64,000 nucleotides of DNA from Sporosarcina sp. P32b (GCF_002743335.1 NZ_PDZB01000011.1:29149-93148); one strand, 5' to 3'. Counted from the first letter of the stretch, positions 1-9,114 are shown. The notes: generated by a model from the letters alone, not told the origin. Made by a program: numbers and translations.

Positions 1-83
1 GTATATCACTATTATTTATGAAAGGAACAAAATAGCGCAGTATCCATATAGGATCTGCACTATAACTTTTGTCTGTAATCATG

Positions 84-1430
84 TTACCCACTCAGCGAAT
101 GACGAGTCGCGTTTCGTTGATATAAATATACTCCAACAAATACAATAAACTCAGACGCAGGGATAGATAGCCAAATACCATTTAGCCCAAAGAAGCGTGG
201 TAAGATCATCAAGAAAATCAACATAATGATAATTTCGCGAGAAGCGGTGATCCAAGTGGCCATCCGTACATTGCCGACTGACTGATAATACGTCATCATC
301 ACGAAGTTTGTACCTGTGAATAAATAAGCAATGAAGAATAAATTAATTCCGGTAGTGGCCAAATCTCTGACGGCTTGTGGGAAGTCTCCGAAAATCGATA
401 CAATAGGGCCCGCTGCAAACTGGCCAACGAGGAAAAACACAGCACCCGCGATGACTACAGTAAGGGTGGCCTTTTTTACGGTTTCCTTCATTCTTTCTCG
501 GTTGCCAGAGCCTTGATAATAACTGATTAGTGGCTGAATTGCACCACCCATTCCTAAGAATAGCATTAGCATGACACTGTGCACATAGTTCAAAATAGAG
601 AATGCTGCAACACCTTCTGTACCAGCCATCCGTTCAAACGCAATATTATGTGTAATGGTAAAGAAAGAAATCCCTAACTCAGATAGAAAGCTCGGGAATC
701 CGACAAATAGGATTGCTAAAAACAACTTTTTATTGAACTTTAAACGAATCAGTTTCAAGTTATTATTCTTCTTAAAGAAATGGGTGACCAGTACTAGCAT
801 GCCCAAAAAAGAAGCGATAATTGTAGCAATTGCAGCACCGGCAACGCCGTAATCTAAAATGAATAAGAACACATAATTCAAGATGATGTTCACGACAGAA
901 GTCACAATTAGCCCCGCCATTGAAAGATTTGGTGCTCCGTCGTTCCGTACGAAAATACTAAATGTGTTCTCTACAGTAAAGATAAAGCCAAACAGTAAAA
1001 TCACAAATAAGTATTCCGATACATAAGGGAAAGTGGTCGTATTCGCTCCTAGTGCGTACGCTAGCGGATCTCTAAAAATAAAGGCGGTCAAGCCTAGTAT
1101 AACGGTGAAAAAGAATATAGAAAGAATCGCATGTGTGAAAATCGAACGAGCCTTCTGAATATCTTTGGCACCCATCGCCATGGAGTATTTTGTGGCGGCA
1201 CCTATACCAATCCATAAAGAAATAGCAAAAAAGATAGTATAAACGGGAGCCGAAATTCCGACTCCCGCTAATGCTTCTGCACCCAATCGATTACCAACCA
1301 TGATGCCGTCCGCCACAATATTGATTGCCATTAGTAACATACCGACAGTTGAAGGTATTAGGTAACGTAAAAAGATACGTCCTACTGGCTCAGTATCCAA
1401 TTGATTGAATTTGGGTGAAGATGAATTCAT
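84..1430 (-). CDS. MATE family multidrug/cation exporter
   Basis: A 448-residue integral membrane protein, the usual length for a MATE transporter, with about 12 hydrophobic segments in two repeated halves. The N-terminal stretch 'MLLMAINIVADGIMVG' is typical of the family's first helix. MATE proteins expel drugs or metabolites by exchange with Na+ or H+; the substrate cannot be told from sequence. The start codon overlaps the stop of the upstream GNAT gene by 4 bases, so the two are translationally coupled. A TetR regulator lies just upstream on the same strand, which suggests a regulator / acetyltransferase / exporter unit. Bases 1-83 after the stop hold nothing I can support. Confidence 0.93.
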   Translation of the reverse strand: MNSSSPKFNQLDTEPVGRIFLRYLIPSTVGMLLMAINIVADGIMVGNRLGAEALAGVGISAPVYTIFFAISLWIGIGAATKYSMAMGAKDIQKARSIFTHAILSIFFFTVILGLTAFIFRDPLAYALGANTTTFPYVSEYLFVILLFGFIFTVENTFSIFVRNDGAPNLSMAGLIVTSVVNIILNYVFLFILDYGVAGAAIATIIASFLGMLVLVTHFFKKNNNLKLIRLKFNKKLFLAILFVGFPSFLSELGISFFTITHNIAFERMAGTEGVAAFSILNYVHSVMLMLFLGMGGAIQPLISYYQGSGNRERMKETVKKATLTVVIAGAVFFLVGQFAAGPIVSIFGDFPQAVRDLATTGINLFFIAYLFTGTNFVMMTYYQSVGNVRMATWITASREIIIMLIFLMILPRFFGLNGIWLSIPASEFIVFVGVYLYQRNATRHSLSG

Positions 1431-1891
1431 TGCAAAGGACTCCTTTGAAGATCAAGTTCCATGATGAGGCAAGGGAATTCACCTACATCATCAATTTTTC
1501 CATTTAACTTAAAACCGAATTTTTCGTATAAATGCTGTGCGGCTTTATTACTTGGATAAATACTTAAATATATCTTGTCGCATTGATACTTTTCTTCCAT
1601 TCTGGTAAGTAGGAGTTTAAGAAATCTGCTGGCATAACCTTTACCTTGATGATGCTGATCTATCATAAAACGATCAAGCCATACATTGCCATCTGCTTCA
1701 CGTCCATGCATCGCATAGCCGACTAATTCTTCTCCATCATATAATCCAATGGATTTCCATTCTGGTTCAAATTGAGATTGTGCTAGTGAAAATGAATTGC
1801 TTTCAATAAAGTTCTTTTGGTTTTCGTGTACGGATAAATAGGCAACATCTTGCCAATTTTCATTCGTTACCTCACATGCGTGGAGGCTCAT
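1427..1891 (-). CDS. GNAT family N-acetyltransferase
   Basis: A 154-residue single-domain acetyltransferase. The acetyl-CoA loop is visible as 'HHQGKGYASRFL' (R/Q-x-x-G-x-G/A type), followed by 'LSIYPSNKAAQHLYEKFGF', the usual final strand and helix of GNAT enzymes. It probably acetylates a small amine or a protein N-terminus; no substrate can be assigned. It ends inside the start of the MATE exporter gene (4-base overlap), so an operon is very likely. The resemblance to spermidine/spermine-type acetyltransferases (BltD/SpeG-like) next to an exporter is suggestive only. Confidence 0.9.
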   Translation of the reverse strand: MSLHACEVTNENWQDVAYLSVHENQKNFIESNSFSLAQSQFEPEWKSIGLYDGEELVGYAMHGREADGNVWLDRFMIDQHHQGKGYASRFLKLLLTRMEEKYQCDKIYLSIYPSNKAAQHLYEKFGFKLNGKIDDVGEFPCLIMELDLQRSPLQ

Positions 1892-1951
1892 AATTCCATC
1901 TCGCTTTCATATTTTGTAAAACAGAAAAACTTTTAGTGTTTTATTAGTTTT

Positions 1952-2512
1952 TTAGTCGTCACTTTTCTTAATAAATCCAAACAACAGGATGTCCACAATA
2001 GAATCCAGTGCTTCGGTTACGGTCATGCGATTTTCGTAGAAAAACTTTCGATCAAGAGTGGAGTTCGTTGCATCTATAATCAATTTCATTAGTAACTCTA
2101 CATTTTGATCGGCAATAATACCTTCATGAATACCTTGTTCAATTAATTCGCGCAGTTCATCCCATTCATGAAGTGCAGAGTGGACGCGTTCCCATTGTAC
2201 GGGATGTGTTTTTTTCATCTGATCGAGGATTTGCCAGTTATAAAAATCATTATACTTTGGGATAACTGTAATGACTTTCTTGATCTTATCTACAAGTTGT
2301 AGTTCAGTGTCTTTCATGATGATATCGGTTTTTTCATCAAACTCTTGTAATGTCGAGTCAATAATCGCATCTAAAATTTCCGTTTTTGAAGAAAAATTTT
2401 CGTATAACGTTCGTTTACTGATGCCCAGTCTTTTCGCTAGATCATCCATTGTGAACTTCATACTTTTCTCATGAATTTCTTCGAGGAAAGCTTTCATAAT
2501 ACGTGCTTTCAT
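1952..2512 (-). CDS. TetR/AcrR family transcriptional regulator
   Basis: A 186-residue regulator. The N-terminal helix-turn-helix is clear: 'FTMDDLAKRLGISKRTLYENFSSKTEILDAII' spans about residues 20-50 (conserved G-[IV]-S-x-x-T-[LI]-Y-x-[HN]-F). The variable C-terminal helical part would bind an inducer. The start is preceded by an AGGGG ribosome binding site. It is 60 bases upstream of the GNAT and MATE genes on the same strand and divergent from the SDR gene at 2712, so it could control either side. An inverted repeat in the divergent region is a candidate operator. Confidence 0.92.
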   Translation of the reverse strand: MKARIMKAFLEEIHEKSMKFTMDDLAKRLGISKRTLYENFSSKTEILDAIIDSTLQEFDEKTDIIMKDTELQLVDKIKKVITVIPKYNDFYNWQILDQMKKTHPVQWERVHSALHEWDELRELIEQGIHEGIIADQNVELLMKLIIDATNSTLDRKFFYENRMTVTEALDSIVDILLFGFIKKSDD

Positions 2513-2614
2513 TTATCGTACCCCTATCTTTATACATATCAAGTAAAACTTTAAAAACAAATATAGTTTTCATCGTTCATTTTATTATAAATACTTTTAA
2601 TGAAAAAAGCAAAG

Positions 2615-2633
2615 ACTACTGCTTAAAAGTAGT
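2615..2633. promoter_or_regulatory. Inverted repeat, candidate TetR operator
   Basis: ACTACT and AGTAGT arms separated by 7 bases, lying between the divergent tetR-like and SDR genes. The position suits an operator for the TetR-type regulator. No binding data; the arms are short. Confidence 0.35.
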
Positions 2634-2711
2634 ATTAATTAAATATATAGGCTTATAAAACTCTTGGAATGGGTAGTTTTACTGTATACGTACAAGAGAG
2701 GGTGAGATTGT

Positions 2712-4148
2712 ATGGGTGAAAGGAAATTGGTTGTAGCTGTAGCTGGCGCAAGTGGTTATATCGGCAATAATCTATTGAAAAAACTTAAAGGAAAAGCTAA
2801 AGTGATTGGTCTGTCACGAAATGGTGATCAGAGGCAGAATACGGAAGATATAGAATGGCGTTCTTGTGATCTATTTTCTATGAAAGATGCGGAGAAGAGT
2901 TTAGCTGGTGCTGATGTCGCGGTTTATCTCGTTCATTCCATGCTGAAATCAGCGAAATTATCTCAAGGAACTTTCGAAGATATGGATGTAATATTGGCAG
3001 ATAATTTTGCACAGGCGGCAAAAAAACAAGGGATTAAGCAGATTGTCTATTTGGGTGGGATTATTCCAGATGAAGATGAAAAAGATTTATCACGGCATTT
3101 GAAGAGCCGCTTAGAAGTGGAACGTATTCTACGCTCGTATAACGTTCCTGTCACTGCATTACGTGCAGGGCTAATTGTCGGTCCGAAAGGTTCTTCTTTT
3201 CCGATTTTGTCGAAGCTAGTTAGACGGCTTCCTATAATGGTTTTACCTAAATGGACACGTTCCGATACACAGCCGGTCGCACTGGATGATGTGATGAAAT
3301 CATTAAGCTCATTAATACTAGACTTTGAACCTGCGCAACGATCTATCGATATAGGTGGTCCCGAGGTTATGACGTATAAAGTTATGATGGAAAAAACTGC
3401 AGAAGTAGCAGGAAAATCTTCACGAATGTTGGATGTTCCATTCTTCTCGCTAAGTCTATCAAGGCTTTGGTTGCGTCTGGTGACACAAACACCGAAAGAA
3501 ATTGTCTATCCATTGGTGGAAAGCTTAAAACATCCAATGGTTGTGAGTCCGAAACATTATATGGAAGGTATTAGTGACGGTGAAATTCCATTTATTCAAG
3601 CGGCAAGAGAAGCGCTTGAAGCAGAAAAGAAAGAAAAAGAAACACCGAAAAAGAAATCACCAATGGGGCCGCTTAAACAGGATGTACGATCTGTACAACG
3701 AATCGCGTTGCCTCATAGCTGGACAGCTGATGAGACTGCACGTTATTACGTTAAGTGGCTTTCTACTTTCCTTAATCCTTGGGTCAAGACGGAAGTAGAC
3801 GACCAATTAAACTGTCGCATCGGTTTCCTAGGCGATCGAACACTATTAGAACTTAGTTATTCTGCTGATCGTAGTACAAAAGATCGCTCGCTTTACTATA
3901 TAACGGGTGGATTATTAATGGATCCTGATTCCAATGAACGTGGCAGAATGGAGTTTCGAAAAATTCCGGGGTCAAATGAAGTAATCATTGCCATTCATGA
4001 TTATCTCCCTTCCATTCCATGGTTTGTTTATTACGTTACACAAGCCAACATGCACGCGTTTGTCATGTCTTGTTTCCGTCAACATATGTATAAGTTGGGT
4101 GCAATTGAACGTGATCGATTAGGAATTGTCGCTTCTAATGTACGATAA
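2712..4148 (+). CDS. NAD(P)-binding SDR-type protein with C-terminal DUF2867-like domain
   Basis: A 478-residue protein. The N-terminal Rossmann fold begins 'VVAVAGASGYIGNNLLKKL' (GxxGxxG, residues about 6-24) and resembles atypical SDR/NmrA-type nucleotide sugar or quinone reductase-like proteins. A Lys/Glu-rich linker around residues 300-318 joins a C-terminal domain of the DUF2867 type, with 'LYYITGGLLMD' and 'GRMEFRKIPG'. Proteins of this architecture are widespread, but their substrate is unknown to me. The start has a GAGGGTGAG ribosome binding site. It is divergent from the tetR gene, and a perfect terminator hairpin follows directly. Confidence 0.88.
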   Translation: MGERKLVVAVAGASGYIGNNLLKKLKGKAKVIGLSRNGDQRQNTEDIEWRSCDLFSMKDAEKSLAGADVAVYLVHSMLKSAKLSQGTFEDMDVILADNFAQAAKKQGIKQIVYLGGIIPDEDEKDLSRHLKSRLEVERILRSYNVPVTALRAGLIVGPKGSSFPILSKLVRRLPIMVLPKWTRSDTQPVALDDVMKSLSSLILDFEPAQRSIDIGGPEVMTYKVMMEKTAEVAGKSSRMLDVPFFSLSLSRLWLRLVTQTPKEIVYPLVESLKHPMVVSPKHYMEGISDGEIPFIQAAREALEAEKKEKETPKKKSPMGPLKQDVRSVQRIALPHSWTADETARYYVKWLSTFLNPWVKTEVDDQLNCRIGFLGDRTLLELSYSADRSTKDRSLYYITGGLLMDPDSNERGRMEFRKIPGSNEVIIAIHDYLPSIPWFVYYVTQANMHAFVMSCFRQHMYKLGAIERDRLGIVASNVR

Positions 4149-4190
4149 AAAATCCAGATTCGCAGTGTTGCACTGCGAATCTGGATTTTT
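4147..4190. terminator. Bidirectional intrinsic terminator
   Basis: A 17-bp perfect stem (AATCCAGATTCGCAGTG with its complement), 3-base loop, flanked by A and T runs. It serves the SDR gene on + and the GMC gene on -. Confidence 0.93.
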
Positions 4191-4242
4191 GATTATTTGA
4201 ATTCAATAAGTACATAAATAGACGATAGAACCAGATGTTTTG

Positions 4243-5988
4243 TTAGGCGTTTAAAGTCTTTTGCTTCGCTTCTGCAAGCTGACCGCCATTATTTAAATAC
4301 TTCTCTACACCTTCTGCTGCCCGATATGCCAATGCGCCAATAGTTGAAGTCGGATGATGTCCACCGAATTGAGGAAATGCGGAACCACCTACTACGAATA
4401 AGTTGTCCATCTCCCACATTTGAAGATAGTTATTCACTGCAGATGTTTCAGGATCCGCCCCCATAATAATTCCGCCTGCGTAGTGACCACCTGAATAGAT
4501 ATGATCGAACTCTTCAGGCACTTCATCCTCGTCAATGATATCGGCACCCATTTCTTTCATGATTTCACTACATTTCTCGATTCCGAATTTCGCCATATTT
4601 CGATCGTGATCCGTGTAACGATTCGTTATACGTAATAGGGGATCTCCGTATTCATCTTTGTATGTTGGATCCAAATCTACGTAGTTATGCCACCATGACA
4701 TAACAGCAGGTGTATACCATGCGACTAGCGAACGATTCGCATAATGGATTGAGTTTTTCTTGAACTCAGGTCCCCATTTTGGTGTGCCGCTTGGGACGTG
4801 GTTCGTAGAAATAGCCCCATCACCGTATTGACGCATTTCGATACCGCCGCCGTTTATGAAGTCTACATTAGAGTGATCAAAGTTATCACCCGCAAAGTCA
4901 CTCATAGTACCACCAAGAGCACCTGCGCCCATGTAGAGATTGAACTTTTTCTTTTCAAAGTACCCTCGAGCTCCAAGGAATGTGATATTGAATTGTCCAT
5001 TAAAGTTACGGCCGATTGTTCCTTTGCGTGTTGTTGGATCATACTGTGTTCCGATTTTAGAGAGCATTAACAAACGATTGTTAGTGAAGGAAAATGCCCC
5101 CAATACGACAACGTCCGCTGGTTGTTCATATTCAATTCCTGTACGTGTATCAGTAAACATAACCCCGGTTGCTTTACCATCTTTATGCAGAACACGACGT
5201 ACTAAAGAATTGGTCCGGATTTCGCAGTTTCCAGTTTTGCGTGCAGTTGGAATAACTGTAGCCAATGGATCTGATTTAGCCGTGAAATCACAGCCGTACA
5301 TCGTACAATATGAGCAGAACATACAAGCATTTAATTTTTCGCCGTCTGGATTGGTATACGCTCGTGATAAGTTACCGGCAGCAACTTGGAAGGGATGATA
5401 ACCCATTCTCTCTGTCGTTTCTTTAAATAATTTTACTGCCGGTGATGCTAGCATAGGTGGGTTAGGGTAATCACTTGAACGCTTGTCACCAAGTGGATCG
5501 GGCTCACCTGAAATTCCAGCGGTTTTCTCCCACTTATCGTAATAAGGTTCCATTTCATCATACGTAATACCCCAGTCTTGAATCGTCATGCCTTCAGGTA
5601 TTTTCTCTTTACCATACCGTTCAATGGTCTTAGAACGTAATTCGAAATCGATAGCTCTCCAGCGGTATGTAGCACCTGCCCAGTGCACACTACCTCCACC
5701 TAAATCGGTCCCAGCCATCATTTCTGCTCTTGTCCGGACAGGGAGAGCGGTGTCTTCGATTTTCACGCGTGAAGTAATCGTTTCAGGAGATAAGTTTTGC
5801 ATCATCTCGTACCGATCCGTATAACGTAATTCATCTTTAACTCCTACATAGTCTTGTCGATCTTGTTTTTTACCCCGTTCAAGCGTTACTACCTGATAAC
5901 CGGCCTTGGCTAGCTCTGCAGAAACTACTCCACCCGCCCAACCGCTTCCTACTACAACTACATCTACCTTTTTTAATTTTTTCGCCAT
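4243..5988 (-). CDS. GMC oxidoreductase, gluconate 2-dehydrogenase-like large subunit
   Basis: A 581-residue FAD enzyme. The N-terminal dinucleotide site is 'VVVGSGWAGGVVSAELAKAG' (GxGxxG, about residues 11-30). The C-terminal GMC signature includes 'GHHPTSTIGALAYRAAEG' with the conserved His. A cysteine cluster 'CMFCSYCTMYGC' near residue 222 (C-x2-C-x2-C-x4-C) is typical of the membrane gluconate/sorbitol dehydrogenase branch and could hold a metal cluster. It would oxidise a sugar, sugar acid or polyol outside the membrane. It has no signal of its own; the partner encoded 17 bases upstream carries a Tat signal, so co-export is likely. No cytochrome c subunit gene is adjacent, so the electron acceptor is unknown. 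Confidence 0.92.
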   Translation of the reverse strand: MAKKLKKVDVVVVGSGWAGGVVSAELAKAGYQVVTLERGKKQDRQDYVGVKDELRYTDRYEMMQNLSPETITSRVKIEDTALPVRTRAEMMAGTDLGGGSVHWAGATYRWRAIDFELRSKTIERYGKEKIPEGMTIQDWGITYDEMEPYYDKWEKTAGISGEPDPLGDKRSSDYPNPPMLASPAVKLFKETTERMGYHPFQVAAGNLSRAYTNPDGEKLNACMFCSYCTMYGCDFTAKSDPLATVIPTARKTGNCEIRTNSLVRRVLHKDGKATGVMFTDTRTGIEYEQPADVVVLGAFSFTNNRLLMLSKIGTQYDPTTRKGTIGRNFNGQFNITFLGARGYFEKKKFNLYMGAGALGGTMSDFAGDNFDHSNVDFINGGGIEMRQYGDGAISTNHVPSGTPKWGPEFKKNSIHYANRSLVAWYTPAVMSWWHNYVDLDPTYKDEYGDPLLRITNRYTDHDRNMAKFGIEKCSEIMKEMGADIIDEDEVPEEFDHIYSGGHYAGGIIMGADPETSAVNNYLQMWEMDNLFVVGGSAFPQFGGHHPTSTIGALAYRAAEGVEKYLNNGGQLAEAKQKTLNA

Positions 5989-6005
5989 ATGAGTTCCTCC
6001 TGTTT

Positions 6006-6839
6006 TTAGTGACCTTGGTAATTTCGTAAGCTTTCAGGCTTCATTACGATGAAGTCTTCTTTTTCTATATCCGCTGTATAACTCATACGTGGACCAGGGA
6101 ATTCCTTCATCCTCCAGCCTTCCATATTGCGGTTCCCGCCATAGACAGGGTCAGCATAAGCACCTTCAATGGTTGTTTGTAATAATAGATTAAAGAACGT
6201 AGTAGAAGCGACACCGTTCATCTTCGCTTTTCCATCGTCGAACATCTGTAAAATCTCATCTTGCTGTTGCGGCTCCAACTTCCGGAAGTTTGTTTCGAAT
6301 TTCTCCTGAGCGGTTTGTTCTAATGCTTGTACGCCTTCCAAGAAAATATCTCCTCTTGTCATAGGAGTCTGATATCTAAAGGCTGGTGTAGGTACTTGCG
6401 TTTCAGCATTTGGGCCTTGATCTTGGGTCGAGTCTGCTTGGCTTTCATATGCATCTACCGCCCCTATCTGCAAAAATGGCCCTTTCATATATTCTTTTGC
6501 ATTCATGCCCCATTCGCCAGCAAGCTGTCGGTCGATAAAGTAGGGGACACCTAATTCAATAGCGCCTGGGCCTAAATCGTCTGTAGGAAATAACCTTTCA
6601 GTAGCAGCGGAAAGGATAAGAAAGTCTTCACTATTACTAAAGAATGTACGTGCTTCTAAAAGGTGACTTCCTTCTGTTTCTGAGTTAATAGGTGCGCCTG
6701 GTTTTTGTAGCTGGTTAGTTAGCAGACCACCGAATAATGATCCACCAACTAGACCACCAGCCACTAAGCCGGTATTTTTCATGAAATTTCTACGACTAAT
6801 CCCTTTTTGTGTATCTTCATGCGGTTTAGGTTCTGTCAC
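6006..6839 (-). CDS. Gluconate 2-dehydrogenase subunit 3 family protein, Tat substrate
   Basis: About 277 residues from the GTG at 6839, which has an AAGGAGGAG ribosome binding site; an upstream ATG at 6869 would add ten residues but has no good site. The N-terminus carries a twin-arginine signal 'SRRNFMKNTG' followed by a Gly/Leu-rich hydrophobic stretch. The body matches the small gamma-type subunit of GMC dehydrogenases, which escorts the FAD subunit through Tat and helps assemble the complex. It is the first gene of a two-gene operon with the GMC gene. The TatA gene at 38248 in this window shows the route exists. Confidence 0.9.
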   Translation of the reverse strand: MTEPKPHEDTQKGISRRNFMKNTGLVAGGLVGGSLFGGLLTNQLQKPGAPINSETEGSHLLEARTFFSNSEDFLILSAATERLFPTDDLGPGAIELGVPYFIDRQLAGEWGMNAKEYMKGPFLQIGAVDAYESQADSTQDQGPNAETQVPTPAFRYQTPMTRGDIFLEGVQALEQTAQEKFETNFRKLEPQQQDEILQMFDDGKAKMNGVASTTFFNLLLQTTIEGAYADPVYGGNRNMEGWRMKEFPGPRMSYTADIEKEDFIVMKPESLRNYQGH

Positions 6840-6982
6840 TTGGTTCTCCTCCTTGTATAGGACTTTCATAACTTACTAATGCACTACTACTTGTCATGTT
6901 GTGATGAAAGGGTGGAGATTATACATAATATGGAGTTTTGCATATGGTAAACGCCAAAGTTCACGGAAAATATGCAACAAGG

Positions 6983-7024
6983 AAAGCCCCCTGAAATCAC
7001 TATGTGATTTCAGGGGGCTTTTCT
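6983..7024. terminator. Intrinsic terminator
   Basis: An 18-bp stem AAAGCCCCCTGAAATCAC with its complement and a short loop, lying after the lipoprotein gene (minus strand). The T-rich side is on both strands, weaker on minus. Confidence 0.85.
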
Positions 7025-7048
7025 GTTTGTATTATAGATTACAATTCA

Positions 7049-7351
7049 TTAGTTTTTCTCTTCAGTATCTGTTTCTGTATCTACTTCCGGCTCTTCCATA
7101 TCTACGTCATCGTTTGTTGTATCATCTGCAGGTTCATTCACATCTACGTCATCATCTGTTGTACCATCTTCTGGCTCATTGACATCTACATCATCGTTTG
7201 GTGTTACATCTGCAGGCTGATCTACTTCAACATCATCATTTTCATCGATAACTGGGTCATCGTCTCCGCAAGCACTGAGGACACCGACAGAAAGGATGGC
7301 AGCCGCTCCTACTTTTAATAAATTATTTTTCTTAAGTTTGTTTAAATCCAT
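7049..7351 (-). CDS. Small acidic lipoprotein with tandem 14-residue repeats
   Basis: A 100-residue protein with a lipoprotein signal peptide ending in the lipobox 'LSAC' (Cys28). After the lipidated Cys the mature chain is almost only Asp, Glu, Asn, Thr, Val and Pro. Residues 39-94 form four 14-residue repeats of the type DDVDVNEPADDTTN. No known domain is visible. Such a chain is likely disordered and could be a surface spacer or bind divalent cations; this is inference. It stands alone with its own terminator. Confidence 0.8.
   Translation of the reverse strand: MDLNKLKKNNLLKVGAAAILSVGVLSACGDDDPVIDENDDVEVDQPADVTPNDDVDVNEPEDGTTDDDVDVNEPADDTTNDDVDMEEPEVDTETDTEEKN
7070..7237 (-). repeat. Four 42-nt in-frame tandem repeats in the lipoprotein gene
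   Basis: Four degenerate copies of 42 bases encode the 14-residue repeats (motif core DDVDxxEP). The two central copies are the most alike. In-frame repeats of this sort can change in number by slippage. Confidence 0.8.
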
Positions 7352-7643
7352 TATAAACTTCCTCCTCTAGATGTTTAATAATCTTTCATATACTAGTAAT
7401 ATCCGCATTTGCGTTTTGTAAACATATAAATCTAGAAGTGATTCTTTAGTACCGACAACCGATTTAGCGAAGAAGATAGCAAATAGTTGAACAGATACAT
7501 AAACTAAAAAAACTATATAACAAGATGAGAAAACTGAAGAAAGGCGATGGAAGTGCTATGATGGATGTAGACATGCCTAATACAAAAGTGATGGACTAGA
7601 TCTATTACTGAAATTGGCTTATTTATAAAGGAGAGAATGTTTC

Positions 7644-8156
7644 ATGAAAAAAGAAGAACAACAGAATTTATTCAAAGAAATTATGGGGAATTACCCCACT
7701 GGTGTAACAGTGGTTACTGCAGTAACTGAAGATGGTACACCAGTTGGACTGACAGTAAACTCGTTTGCCTCTGTATCCTTGGATCCAATGCTCCTCTTAT
7801 GGTCTATCGATCATAGAGTATCTTCTATTAAAGCATTCACTGAAGGCGGTAAATTTGCAGTACACGTACTTGCAGGAGATCAAAAAGAGCTTTGTAGTAC
7901 ATTTGCGAGCCGTGTAGAAGATCGTTTTTCTACATGCGAATGGGAAATGTCGGATAATGGCTTGCCTATTATCGAAGATGCATTCGGCGTGTTTGAGTGT
8001 AAGACGTTCCAAACGATTGAAGCCGGAGACCACACTATCATTATTGGTGAAGTAGTTGATCTCCAAGTTGAGAAAGATAAAGAGCCTATGTTGTATCACC
8101 GTAGAGTGTTTGGATCTGTGCCACCTGTATTCTATCAACAAGATGACAAAGCTTAA
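7644..8156 (+). CDS. Flavin reductase family protein (HpaC/RutF type)
   Basis: A 170-residue FMN-binding split-barrel protein. 'GNYPTGVTVVTAVTEDGTPVGLTVNSFASVSLDPMLLLWSID' (residues about 12-53) is the classic N-terminal part of the flavin reductase-like family, and 'HTIIIGEVVDL' is the usual later strand. These enzymes use NAD(P)H to reduce free flavin, which a partner monooxygenase then uses, or they bind flavin themselves. No monooxygenase gene is adjacent, so the partner is unknown. Ribosome binding site AAAGGAGAG upstream; a terminator follows. Confidence 0.92.
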   Translation: MKKEEQQNLFKEIMGNYPTGVTVVTAVTEDGTPVGLTVNSFASVSLDPMLLLWSIDHRVSSIKAFTEGGKFAVHVLAGDQKELCSTFASRVEDRFSTCEWEMSDNGLPIIEDAFGVFECKTFQTIEAGDHTIIIGEVVDLQVEKDKEPMLYHRRVFGSVPPVFYQQDDKA

Positions 8157-8184
8157 ATTTGAAGCATTCATGTCGTTATATATA

Positions 8185-8215
8185 GAAAAGCCGTCTCTTC
8201 ATGAGACGGCTTTTC
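8185..8215. terminator. Bidirectional intrinsic terminator
   Basis: Stem GAAAAGCCGTCTC with its complement between converging genes; A run on one side, T run on the other. Confidence 0.9.
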
Positions 8216-8229
8216 TTCGATATTTGCCA

Positions 8230-9114
8230 TTACTTACGTTTCATCCAGCTTTCTAACGAATGAACAGCGATTCCGTTAAATTCTTCAGAGTGATTAAATG
8301 ATTGCTCTACTTCCCATAACTGTTTCTCCATGTAGGCATTATTCTTACCAAAGAAAGATAAATAGTCACCTTCAGAAGATTTACTAGTTTCTATTGCCAC
8401 GCGTGCTTTTTTACCTGCAGCGCTAGCATAATCTATTTCACTTTGCGCTAAACTGATCATTCCGTTACGACCATTAGCCTTGTTCCGGTAGGCCATGACA
8501 TTTATACTATCTGATTGGTCGATTAGCCATTCGGATAGCACACCTTCACCCATGCTGGTTGTATAGAAGGTTGTATCAAACCAAAACGGTATATCGATTC
8601 CAAAGTGCAATCCGAGAAGAGCGGATTCCCCAGCAGCAAATCGTATGTTTTGCTGATAGCTCTCAATAGTATTTTGTAAACTTGAATCCCATGTAGGTAA
8701 TATATAGGGTTCGATGTCCAAATGAATACCCGCGAATTGTTCATTTTTTTCTGAAACCGCTTGATACTTTTCAATCCAACGGAAGAAGCTTTGTACAGAA
8801 TATTGGTCAGTTGCCCAATGGGGTGCACCGTCAAGGGCGTGTACTTCAATATTCTGTTCACTAGCTTGTTTAATAAATTGTTGATATGCATCATCGGGTA
8901 TATCTGCATTGACTTGCAGATATAGCGTAGATACGTTCTTTTTATCTAGAAAGTTAATGAGTGAATCGGATTGATCTACTATTTGGGATGTATGCCACAA
9001 CCAAGTGGCTTTTGGTTGATCCGTGCGCATAGTTAACATGGGCTTTAACCATACGAAGTTAGAAAGAACCAATAAAATCGCCGCCATCCAAATTAATCGT
9101 GCTTTTGTTGACAT
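8230..9114 (-). CDS. Membrane-anchored GH18-like TIM-barrel protein
   Basis: About 294 residues from the ATG at 9114 (site AAAGGTGAC; a GTG at 9123 is a weaker choice). Residues 7-23 form an uncleaved signal anchor. The rest looks like a glycosidase TIM barrel: 'GIHLDIEPY' (D133, E135) fits the DxE catalytic strand of GH18-like enzymes and 'INVMAYRN' fits their later M-x-Y strand. It would act outside the membrane on a glycan. It is divergent from the putative exopolysaccharide genes at 9332-13928, so a role in trimming or releasing that polymer is plausible, but this is inference from position. I know no precise family name. Confidence 0.65.
   Translation of the reverse strand: MSTKARLIWMAAILLVLSNFVWLKPMLTMRTDQPKATWLWHTSQIVDQSDSLINFLDKKNVSTLYLQVNADIPDDAYQQFIKQASEQNIEVHALDGAPHWATDQYSVQSFFRWIEKYQAVSEKNEQFAGIHLDIEPYILPTWDSSLQNTIESYQQNIRFAAGESALLGLHFGIDIPFWFDTTFYTTSMGEGVLSEWLIDQSDSINVMAYRNKANGRNGMISLAQSEIDYASAAGKKARVAIETSKSSEGDYLSFFGKNNAYMEKQLWEVEQSFNHSEEFNGIAVHSLESWMKRK

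Noticed and set aside
4940..5398. 152-codon open frame on + opposite the GMC gene
   Set aside because: It lies fully inside the GMC coding region on the other strand, has no ribosome binding site and no recognisable protein pattern.
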